A DNA stretch of 5,010 nucleotides from an uncultured Anaerococcus sp. (GTDB taxonomy: Bacteria > Bacillota_A > Clostridia > Tissierellales > Peptoniphilaceae), in assembly GCA_945916625.1 (NCBI GenBank), contig CAMEGY010000088.1:1-5010 (forward strand), read 5' to 3'. The notes beneath the pieces were generated by a model. The model was not told the origin of the DNA and did not search any database. It was given only the letters and a program-made list of their open reading frames with translations. Below are positions 1 to 5,010 of this stretch, in pieces. The position numbers were made by a program, and so were the translations under genes. Position 1 is the stretch's first letter; the number at the start of each line of letters is the position of its first letter.

Positions 1-257
1 AGAAAAAGGAATTAGTAGATAAAATTAGGGAAATTTTGGATACAAAAAACCATCCTGCAATAAAAAATGGCAAGATAAAAATTTATAGCAAGGAAAATAT
101 CCTAATTATAGAAAGATTTGATGATGAAAAGTCATTAGGACTTGCTATTAATTTGGAATATGAAAAAGATTTTGAAATCACATCTGAAATTCTTCTTGCC
201 AATAATTACAAAAACAAAATCCTAGCTAAGAAGGCTTTTCTAATCTGGGGCAAATAA
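1..257 (+). CDS. C-terminal end of a probable GH13 alpha-glycosidase / alpha-amylase family enzyme (5' partial)
   Basis: The reading frame is already open at base 3 and gives about 84 residues before the TAA at 255-257, so the gene starts upstream of the window. The TTG at 36 has no reason to be a start. The visible part begins KKELVDKIREIL, then NHPAIKNGKIKIY, then a stretch (ENILIIERFDDEKSLGLAIN) and ends AFLIWGK. This is the usual layout at the end of GH13 enzymes: the last helix of the catalytic barrel with the 'HPAL..G' element, followed by a small beta-sandwich C domain whose strands read like 'vlaferr..ekllvvlN' and 'ill.n'. GH13 enzymes cleave alpha-glucosidic bonds in starch, maltodextrin or related sugars. 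No catalytic residue lies in the visible part, so the substrate cannot be named. The family call rests on the general pattern of a short, divergent domain. An intrinsic terminator follows directly. Confidence 0.55.
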   Translation, partial: KKELVDKIREILDTKNHPAIKNGKIKIYSKENILIIERFDDEKSLGLAINLEYEKDFEITSEILLANNYKNKILAKKAFLIWGK

Positions 258-268
258 ATATTTCAATT

Positions 269-312
269 GCCATCTAGTTTTACAATTAAATTTCAAAGCT
301 AGATTGCCTTTT
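269..312 (+). terminator. Intrinsic terminator after the glycosidase-like gene
   Basis: Bases 269-281 pair with 295-307: GC, one C/T mismatch, then ATCTAGTTTT against AAAGCTAGAT with one G-U pair. The loop is 13 nt of AT-rich sequence, and TTTT follows at 309-312. The hairpin begins 11 bases after the stop codon and separates this gene from the T-box-controlled gene downstream. The T tract is short, so some read-through is possible. Confidence 0.65.
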
Positions 313-366
313 AAAATAGAGAAAATCTATAAGTTTTGGAGAACATAAAAATTAATTAAAATAATC

Positions 367-394
367 TTGACTAAATTACTATGAATTGTATAAT
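367..394 (+). promoter_or_regulatory. Sigma-A-type promoter of the T-box leader
   Basis: TTGACT at 367-372 and a perfect TATAAT at 389-394 are separated by 16 bases, close to the vegetative consensus. Transcription would start near 401, a few bases before the 5' strand of T-box stem I at 410, which is where a T-box promoter should lie. The flanks are very AT-rich. A second TATAAT at 400-405 has no -35 partner and would cut into the leader less sensibly. Confidence 0.8.
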
Positions 395-400
395 TTGATT

Positions 401-656
401 ATAATAAAATTGACGTTAAAAAGAAGAGAGCACAGATAAGAATTTTACAGAGAGGCTATTTTGCTGAGATTAGCTAAAGGATGTTTGTGTTTATGCATCT
501 TTAAGTCGGCTTTGTGAAACTAAGTAGCAAATCCCAGGATCGCCTGTTATAGCGAGAGGAGTTTATTGACTCCGGTTGAGGTTCCTATTAATTTAGGAAT
601 GAATAAAGGTGGAATCACGATTATACTCGTCCTTTTTTAGGGACGAGTTTTTTTAC
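401..656 (+). promoter_or_regulatory. T-box riboswitch leader, probably sensing tRNA-Cys
   Basis: This is a transcriptional tRNA-sensing leader. Stem I: 410-420 pairs with 500-509 (one bulged G); 431-438 (CACAGATA) pairs with 482-489 (TGTTTGTG); an ACAGAGAG bulge lies at 447-454; a distal hairpin pairs 454-458 with 471-475 and has GCTG in its loop. The specifier loop is 421-430 opposite 490-499, and its 3' side contains TGC (Cys) at 494-496. Hairpins 558-573 (GGAGT/ACTCC) and 582-599 (TTCCTA/TAGGAA) occupy the stem III region. The T-box core AAGGTGGAATCACG is at 606-619. Antiterminator: 605-609 pairs with 631-635 and 617-620 with 627-630, leaving the typical 7-nt bulge 610-616 (UGGAAUC). Its UGGA pairs with tRNA ends of the form U73-CCA, as in tRNA-Cys. 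The leader sits directly before a TcyP-like importer. T-box identity is certain; Cys specificity is inferred from three agreeing clues, although the specifier loop lacks the usual AGUA/GAA bases. Confidence 0.93.
625..654 (+). terminator. Regulated terminator of the T-box leader
   Basis: ACTCGTCC (625-632) pairs perfectly with GGACGAGT (641-648) around an 8-nt loop and is followed by a T run to 654. Bases 627-635 are also the 3' strand of the antiterminator, so the two structures exclude each other. With charged tRNA the terminator forms and transcription stops before the transporter gene. With uncharged tRNA bound, the antiterminator wins. Confidence 0.92.
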
Positions 657-674
657 GTTATTTTATAAAAAATG

Positions 675-681
675 AAGGGAG
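675..681 (+). promoter_or_regulatory. Ribosome binding site that sets the transporter start at 687
   Basis: AAGGGAG ends five bases before the ATG at 687. The earlier in-frame ATG at 672 has only T-rich terminator sequence and A-rich spacer before it, with no Shine-Dalgarno match. Starting at 672 would also put the ribosome binding site inside the coding region, so 687 is preferred. Confidence 0.8.
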
Positions 682-686
682 ATATT

Positions 687-1973
687 ATGAAATATTTAGC
701 ACTATTAGTAGGCTTGGCACTTTTTTATGTCCTAAGTCTCATGAAAAAGAAGGGTTTATCCTTCTCAATCAGGGTTATTGCCGCATCAATTCTTGGAATT
801 GGTCTAGGTTTTTTCTTTAAGGGAGAGACCGAACTATTTGGAATTTTTGGAGAAATTTATGCAAATATGCTATTTGCTCTTGTAATTCCACTACTATTAA
901 CATCTGTAATCAAGGTTGTTATTTCAAATGAATCTATAAATAGACTTAAGTCTATTGGTCTTAAAACAGTTGGGATCTTAAGTCTTCACAATGTTTTAGC
1001 ATCAATTCTTGGGGTAATTTTAGCCGTTATCTTTAAAATTGGAGTGGATTCTAATATTCCGCTTCCAGAAGCAGCAGAAGCTAGGGAAGTGCCTACATTT
1101 GCGCAAGCAGTTATTGACTTTTTCCCAAAAAATATTATAGATGATGCGGCAAATGGTAGGGTAATTCCAATAATTGTCTTTGCTGTTTTAATTGGTTTTG
1201 TAACACTTACCCTAATAGAAAAGGGTAAGGAAAAGGAAGTTAAACCATTTGTTGACTTTATCTTTGCCTTTTCTGAAATTATTAATAGACTGGTTAGCCT
1301 TGTGACAAGTTTTACTCCTTATGCGGTCCTATCCTTAATTTCATCTGCGATTGCAAGGATCGACTACACAGCGATAAAACCATTGGTATTTATTTTATTA
1401 CTCACATATGTAGCAAGCTTTATTCATTCCTATGTGACTACTGGTGCCCTACTAAGCATCTTTGCTAAAGTAAATCCATTTAAGTTTTTCAAAAAGAACT
1501 TCTCTGTACAGGCAATCGCCTTTACAACCCAATCCTCTGTAGGAACCATACCTGCAAATGTTGATAACCTTGAGAAAAACCTAGGTGTATCAGAAAAAAT
1601 AGCATCCTTCGTGGCTCCAGCAGGTGCTACCATGGGTATGCCAGGTTGTGCAGGATTTTGGCCAGTAATGACAGCAATCTTGACATCTAATGTCCTGGAC
1701 CTTGGCTATGGAATGGGAGATTATATAAATCTAATCCTTGCAGCCCTTTTAGTTTCTCTTGGAACAGTAGGTGTTCCAGGGACAGCGACAATTGCAACAA
1801 CCGCAGTCTTTGCAGCCATGGGCTTGCCTATCGAAATGGTAGTAATCCTTGCCCCAATCTCATCTCTTGCAGATATGGGAAGAACAGCTACAAATGTGAC
1901 AGCTGCTTCATCTGCTGCTGTAATTGTAGGCGCAAGCGAAGGTGAACTTGATAGAGAAGTTTATAATTCTTAA
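687..1973 (+). CDS. tcyP: Sodium:amino-acid symporter of the SLC1/DAACS fold, TcyP-like (probable L-cystine importer)
   Basis: This is a 428-residue polytopic membrane protein that should couple uptake of an amino acid, probably L-cystine, to an ion gradient. Hydrophobic segments lie roughly at 2-19, 24-44, 54-80, 91-119, 158-177, 185-220 and 230-256. They are followed by the two-hairpin transport core of this fold. Re-entrant loop 1 carries TQSSVGTIP (281-289), the equivalent of the serine-rich motif. The next helix carries PAGATMGMPGCAG (311-323) where glutamate carriers have the NMDGT motif. Re-entrant loop 2 carries GVPGTAT (362-368), and the last core helix carries DMGRTATNV (396-404). 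TcyP-type cystine carriers are known members of this superfamily. The departure from the glutamate-type motifs, together with a leader that appears to read tRNA-Cys, favours cystine over glutamate or aspartate. Serine/threonine or dicarboxylate transport remains possible. The gene is transcribed alone, between the T-box terminator and its own terminator. Confidence 0.88.
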   Translation: MKYLALLVGLALFYVLSLMKKKGLSFSIRVIAASILGIGLGFFFKGETELFGIFGEIYANMLFALVIPLLLTSVIKVVISNESINRLKSIGLKTVGILSLHNVLASILGVILAVIFKIGVDSNIPLPEAAEAREVPTFAQAVIDFFPKNIIDDAANGRVIPIIVFAVLIGFVTLTLIEKGKEKEVKPFVDFIFAFSEIINRLVSLVTSFTPYAVLSLISSAIARIDYTAIKPLVFILLLTYVASFIHSYVTTGALLSIFAKVNPFKFFKKNFSVQAIAFTTQSSVGTIPANVDNLEKNLGVSEKIASFVAPAGATMGMPGCAGFWPVMTAILTSNVLDLGYGMGDYINLILAALLVSLGTVGVPGTATIATTAVFAAMGLPIEMVVILAPISSLADMGRTATNVTAASSAAVIVGASEGELDREVYNS

Positions 1974-1976
1974 TTT

Positions 1977-2000
1977 AAGCTGGTTTTTGCCAGCTTTTTT
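1977..2000 (+). terminator. Intrinsic terminator of the transporter gene
   Basis: AAGCTGG (1977-1983) pairs perfectly with CCAGCTT (1990-1996) around a TTTTTG loop, and the T run continues to 2000. It starts three bases after the stop codon and makes the T-box transporter a single-gene transcription unit. Confidence 0.9.
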
Positions 2001-2001
2001 A

Positions 2002-2030
2002 TTGTAATTTATTTAATAGAGGTATATTTA
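2002..2030 (+). promoter_or_regulatory. Possible promoter of the FNT-channel operon
   Basis: The strong terminator upstream implies a new promoter in this 77-base gap. TTGTAA at 2002-2007 with TATTTA at 2025-2030 (17-base spacing), or TATATT at 2023-2028 (15-base spacing), are the best matches. Neither is close to consensus and the whole stretch is AT-rich, so the exact site is uncertain. Confidence 0.3.
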
Positions 2031-2077
2031 TAAGGAAGAATTTTACTAATTTAATTTAAAATCATTTAGGAGGATTC

Positions 2078-2911
2078 ATGGAAAAAGATTTAAGCCCTGG
2101 AGAGATTTTATCAAAGGCAAGTGGTGTCTACGAGAAAAAAGCCAGGCAAAATATTAAAAAGACCTTAGTTTTATCATTTATAGCTGGTATTTTCATAGCC
2201 TTAGGGGCAGTTGCATCAACACTTGCCTCTTTTAATTTGTTGGCAGATCCAAACAAAATTGGCTTAGGAAAACTTATCCAAGGTATCACATTTACACCCG
2301 GATTAATTTTTGTTTTGCTTGCTGGGGGAGAGCTTTTTACAGGCAATAACCTCATGGCCATAGCATTTTTTGATAAGAAGATATCCCTTAAGAGCCTTTT
2401 GAAATCATGGCTTATTGTATATTTGGGCAATTTTGTAGGGTCTTTGTTTGTAGCTTTTTTAATCTACAAATCAGGCCAGTGGCAGATGGCAGATAATCTT
2501 TTGGCAGCTAGGGTGATTTTGATAGCAAATCAAAAGGTAAACCTCACTTTTTCTGAAGGATTAATACTCGGTATTTTTTGTAATTTTTTGGTTTGCCTGG
2601 GTGTTTGGATGGCCTTCGGGGCAAAAGACTATGTAGGCAAGGTTGTTTCTGCGATTTTCCCAGTTGTTGCCTTTGTCGTTTCAGGCTTTGAACATAGCGT
2701 TGCCAATATGTACTACATTCCAGCAGGGATATTTGCTAAAAATATACCAGCCTTTGTAGAAAAAACAGGCCTTGCTGGCGATGCTCTTTCTAATCTAAAT
2801 TTATTAAATATGGTCACTAAAAATCTAATCCCAGTTACCCTTGGTAATATTATTGGCGGGTCACTTTTAGTTGGTCTTGTATATTTTCTAGCCTACAATA
2901 AGGATAATTAA
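2078..2911 (+). CDS. Formate/nitrite transporter (FNT) family channel
   Basis: This 277-residue inner-membrane protein has the length and motifs of the FNT family, pentameric aquaporin-like channels that pass small monovalent anions such as formate, nitrite or hydrosulfide. Hydrophobic segments lie near 29-52, 67-98, 109-130, 158-180, 187-203 and 250-272. LAGGELFTGN (81-90) is the broken-helix/omega-loop region, with L86-F87-T88 matching the FocA gating residues. GFEHSVANMYYIP (203-215) carries the conserved pore histidine, H206, and NLIPVTLGNIIGG (249-261) is the C-terminal family signature. The start has an AGGAGGA ribosome binding site at 2068-2074. The gene is followed one base after its stop by an AbgA-like hydrolase gene whose AAGGA site (2900-2904) lies inside this coding region, so the two are almost certainly co-transcribed. 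The sequence alone does not decide between formate, nitrite and hydrosulfide. Formate efflux would suit a fermenter, but no formate- or nitrite-metabolism gene is next to it. Confidence 0.93.
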   Translation: MEKDLSPGEILSKASGVYEKKARQNIKKTLVLSFIAGIFIALGAVASTLASFNLLADPNKIGLGKLIQGITFTPGLIFVLLAGGELFTGNNLMAIAFFDKKISLKSLLKSWLIVYLGNFVGSLFVAFLIYKSGQWQMADNLLAARVILIANQKVNLTFSEGLILGIFCNFLVCLGVWMAFGAKDYVGKVVSAIFPVVAFVVSGFEHSVANMYYIPAGIFAKNIPAFVEKTGLAGDALSNLNLLNMVTKNLIPVTLGNIIGGSLLVGLVYFLAYNKDN

Positions 2912-2912
2912 G

Positions 2913-4177
2913 ATGGAGAGAGATTTAATTGAAGCAAGGAGATTTTATCACAAAATAGCAGAACCTGGATTTTTAGAATTTAAAACTACTATAAATATTA
3001 TAAAAGATTTAAAAGAGCTTGGAATTTCTGATATAAAATATGGCAAAGAAATCCATAAGGAAGATTTGATTTTTGGCAGGCCTAGCTCTGAGCGATTAAA
3101 AGCCTATGCAAATACCATAAAATATAGGAAAGACTTTGATACTTCTGAGATTCTTCAAGGCTATACAGGCGTAATTGCAAGCCTTGATACAGGAAAAGCT
3201 GGCAAAATTTTGCCTTTCGTTTCGACATTGACGCCATGCCTATTAGAGAAAGCACTGATAAATTTCACAAGCCTTTTAGAGAAGGCTTTGCATCAGAAAA
3301 TCCATGTGCTATGCACGCTTGTGGCCATGATGGCCACCTTTCTATGGGAATCTTCCTTGCAAAATGGCTTATAGAAAATAAATCAAAACTTAAGGGTAAG
3401 TATATTTTGATTTTCCAACCAGGTGAAGAAGGTCTTAGGGGAGCAAAATCTCTAAGCGAATCGGAATACTTAGGAGGTATTGATTACTTTTTTGCAGGTC
3501 ATTTAGGAATGGGAATTCCTTCTGGGAAAGTTGGAGTGGGGACTGGAGGTTTCCTTGCATCTACAAAACTCGATGCAATTTTCTATGGTTATTCTTCTCA
3601 TGCGTCTGCTCGCCCAGAAGAAGGGAAAAACGCAAATCTAGTTGCAGCAAGCGCCCTTCTTAACCTAGAAACTCTAGCCCAAAATTCTAAGGGTATGTCT
3701 AGGATAAATGTAGGTGTCATAAGGGGAGGCAGGGTAAGAAATACAATTTCTGACAAGGCAGTATTAGAGCTTGAAACCAGGGGAAGAAATGATGAGGTAA
3801 ATGATTTTTTAGTCACTAGGGCCATCCAAGTTATAAAGGGATCTAGTATCCAATACGACCTAGATTATGAAATAAAAATTGCAGGCTCTGCTCCAGCCAT
3901 AGAAAATCCTGCCTATGATTTTTATGATGAGATAGATGAAATCTTAAGAGAAAAGGGATTTGATACAGTAAAAAATCCAGACTTTAAGGCAAGCGAGGAC
4001 GTTTGCTATTATATAAATAAGGTAAATAAGGAAGGTGGATCTGCAATTCACTTTATCTTTGGATCAGATTTAGCAGCCAGCCACCACAACAAGGCCTTTG
4101 ATTTTGATGAAAATTCGCTTGTTGCAGGTCTTAATGTCTGCAAAATTTGTATAAAATATTTAAACGGAATCTCTTAG
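2913..4177 (+). pseudogene. AbgA-like M20 amidohydrolase with a single-base frameshift near 3212
   Basis: AbgA-type M20 enzymes are metal-dependent hydrolases that split amide bonds such as that of p-aminobenzoyl-glutamate; related members cut N-acyl amino acids or dipeptides. Here the N-terminal half (2913 to about 3212, ending GYTGVIASLDTGKAGKIL) and the C-terminal half (about 3212-4177, from AFRFDIDAMPIRES) lie in different frames. One extra G in the TTTTGCC stretch at 3208-3214 would give one 421-residue protein continuous with the family: RRFYHKIAEPGFLEF (9-23), FRFDIDAMP (102-110), metal-site HACGHDGH (135-142), FQPGEEG (168-174), GHL (196-198), SHASARPEEG (229-238), SEDVCYY (361-367) and GSDLAASHHN (384-393). 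All expected metal ligands are present. In the unshifted frame translation stops at 3374, before the metal site. The cause is either a real inactivating deletion or a sequencing error; the undamaged remainder favours a recent event or an error. The start at 2913 has AAGGA eight bases upstream, inside the channel gene. Confidence 0.88.
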
Positions 4178-4195
4178 GATTTTCCGTCTTCATTT
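4164..4195 (+). terminator. Weak hairpin at the end of the amidohydrolase gene, possible terminator
   Basis: ACGGAATC (4164-4171) can pair with GATT and CCGT (4178-4181 and 4184-4187), with TT bulged out, around a TCTTAG loop. The hairpin overlaps the stop codon at 4175-4177. The sequence after it, CTTCATTTT, is only a partial T tract, so termination is probably incomplete. Confidence 0.45.
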
Positions 4196-4251
4196 TAAAT
4201 TGCTTTTCAAATTCGCTTTGTTTATAGATTCAAATTCTAGCCAATCCTCCC

Positions 4252-4280
4252 TTGGGAAATAATTTCTATAAAGGTATGAT
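4252..4280 (+). promoter_or_regulatory. Candidate promoter of the M18 aminopeptidase gene
   Basis: TTGGGA (4252-4257) and TATGAT (4275-4280) are exactly 17 bases apart. The predicted start of transcription falls at about 4286-4288, on or next to the ATG at 4287, which would leave almost no leader. An AAAGG at 4270-4274 lies 12 bases before the ATG, rather far for a ribosome binding site and upstream of this transcript's start. It would only work on a message read through from the hydrolase gene. Confidence 0.4.
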
Positions 4281-4286
4281 AATCTT

Positions 4287-5010
4287 ATGGAAAAATATAT
4301 TATAGATTTTAGTAAAGATTTAATAAAGTTTATCGATGAAAGTCCCCTAAATTATTTTGCAGTTAAAAATGTTAGCGAAATTTTAGAGGAAAATGGTTTT
4401 AAGAAGCTTAGGGAAGATGAAAAATGGGACCTAGCAAAGGGAAAATACTATCTGACCCGTGATGATAGTGCTCTTATAGCCTTTGAGATTGGAGAAGAAA
4501 TAGAAAAAGGCTTTGAAATTATAGGTTCTCACACAGACAGCCCAACCTTTAAAATCAAATCAAATCCAGAAATATCAGATGTTGGCTTCCTTAAATTAAA
4601 TATAGAAGCATACGGTGGCATGATTCACTCAAGCTGGCTTGATAGGACACTATCTCTTGCAGGAAAAGTTTCTTATAAAAAAGAAGGTGAGATAAAAAAT
4701 GCACTTGTAAATATCGACAAAGACCTACTTACAATTGCAAATCCTGCTATCCATATGAACAGGGAAGTAAACAAAGGCTATGCCTACAATTCCCAGGATA
4801 ATCTCTATCCAATAGTAAAGACAATAAAGGATGAATTTGAGACTGAATCTTACATCCTACATCTTTTGTCAGAAGAGCTTGGCATAAACTTTAAAGATAT
4901 CCTAGACTTTGACCTTGCTCTCTACGATAGGCAAAAAGGTGCTCTTATAAATGACATGGTCCAAATAGGAAGGATTGACAATCTTGGTTCTGTCCATGCT
5001 TCATTAAGAG
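4287..5010 (+). CDS. M18-family aminopeptidase (aspartyl aminopeptidase type), N-terminal part
   Basis: The frame is open from the ATG at 4287 to the window edge, giving 241 residues; the family is usually about 430-480 long, so just over half is present. M18 enzymes are cytosolic, dinuclear-metal aminopeptidases that remove N-terminal residues, often acidic ones, from peptides. Visible family signatures are SPLNYFAVKN (19-28), GSHTDSPTFKIK (80-91) with metal-ligand H82, YGGMIHSSWLDRTLSLAGKV (109-128), a PAIHMNR segment (153-159), and RIDNLGSVHAS (229-239), whose D231 matches the metal-bridging aspartate. The remaining ligands lie beyond the window. TAA at 4269 closes the frame upstream and no other start lies between, so 4287 is the first possible ATG. 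The 109-base gap after the hydrolase holds a weak hairpin and a promoter candidate, so the gene may be transcribed alone or partly by read-through. Its role is probably peptide turnover. Confidence 0.95.
   Translation, partial: MEKYIIDFSKDLIKFIDESPLNYFAVKNVSEILEENGFKKLREDEKWDLAKGKYYLTRDDSALIAFEIGEEIEKGFEIIGSHTDSPTFKIKSNPEISDVGFLKLNIEAYGGMIHSSWLDRTLSLAGKVSYKKEGEIKNALVNIDKDLLTIANPAIHMNREVNKGYAYNSQDNLYPIVKTIKDEFETESYILHLLSEELGINFKDILDFDLALYDRQKGALINDMVQIGRIDNLGSVHASLR

Noticed and set aside
313..366. Short AT-rich gap before the T-box promoter
   Set aside because: No open frame, repeat or convincing operator is visible. It may serve as an AT-rich upstream element, but nothing specific supports that.
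514..521. GTGAA followed by ACT as a threonine specifier (or AAC Asn / CTA Leu)
   Set aside because: The GTGAA-codon pattern looks like a specifier context, but the only helix that would frame it (CACAG with TTTGTG) is short and its lower stem needs several bulges. The alternative stem I (410-420/500-509 plus 431-438/482-489) is longer and places TGC in the loop. The UGGA bulge also fits tRNA-Cys better.
672..686. Upstream ATG as the start of the symporter
   Set aside because: It has no ribosome binding site, and the good AAGGGAG lies after it, five bases before the ATG at 687.
1430..1633. Reverse-strand open frame inside the symporter gene
   Set aside because: It lies wholly antisense to a well-supported membrane protein gene, resembles no family, and has no reason to be coding. 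The same holds for reverse frames at 2128-2430 and 3598-3825.
3201..3217. Programmed -1 ribosomal frameshifting in the amidohydrolase
   Set aside because: The stretch AAAATTTTG looks slippery, but in the zero frame it is read AAA-ATT-TTG, which is not a canonical X-XXY-YYZ heptamer. I see no strong downstream stimulatory structure, and the family is not known to use recoding.
3236..4177. Independent 313-residue gene starting at the ATG at 3236
   Set aside because: The protein before this ATG (FRFDIDA) continues the M20 motif in the same frame, there is no ribosome binding site, and the missing N-terminal part is found in the preceding frame. It is the second half of one frameshifted gene.

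Overview
This window looks like chromosomal DNA of a low-G+C Gram-positive bacterium. It is strongly AT-rich, every supported gene is on the + strand, ribosome binding sites are purine-rich (AGGAGGA, AAGGGAG), the terminators are intrinsic, and one gene is controlled by a tRNA-sensing T-box leader. The mix of a GH13-type glycosidase tail, a formate/nitrite-family channel, an AbgA-like amidohydrolase and an M18 aminopeptidase would suit an anaerobic, peptide-using Clostridia/Tissierellia member such as an Anaerococcus or Peptoniphilus relative. That placement is inference from style and gene content only.

Layout. (1) Positions 1-257 hold the C-terminal end of a probable GH13 alpha-glycosidase/alpha-amylase, closed by an intrinsic terminator (269-312). 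(2) Positions 367-654 hold a promoter and a complete T-box riboswitch. Stem I, the hairpins in the stem III region, the antiterminator with its 7-nt bulge and the competing terminator can all be traced. A UGC triplet in the specifier loop and a UGGA T-box bulge (which pairs with a tRNA whose discriminator base is U73) both point to tRNA-Cys. (3) The leader runs into a 428-aa SLC1/DAACS-fold sodium symporter (687-1973) that resembles the TcyP L-cystine importers. It ends in its own terminator. (4) A second unit starts with an FNT-family anion channel (2078-2911). One base later comes an AbgA-like M20 amidohydrolase (2913-4177), which carries a single-base frameshift near 3212. (5) After a weak hairpin and a short promoter-bearing gap, an M18-family aminopeptidase begins at 4287 and runs off the end of the window.

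How the parts fit. The best-supported circuit is cysteine homeostasis: when charged tRNA-Cys falls, uncharged tRNA should stabilise the antiterminator and let transcription enter the cystine importer gene. The channel and amidohydrolase form a tightly spaced pair, and the hydrolase plus the M18 aminopeptidase suggest a small peptide/amide-scavenging neighbourhood. No mobile elements, CRISPR arrays, tRNA/rRNA genes or clearly novel multi-gene system are visible. The most useful points for a second look are the specificity and odd specifier loop of the T-box, the altered substrate-site motif of the transporter, and the frameshift in the amidohydrolase.
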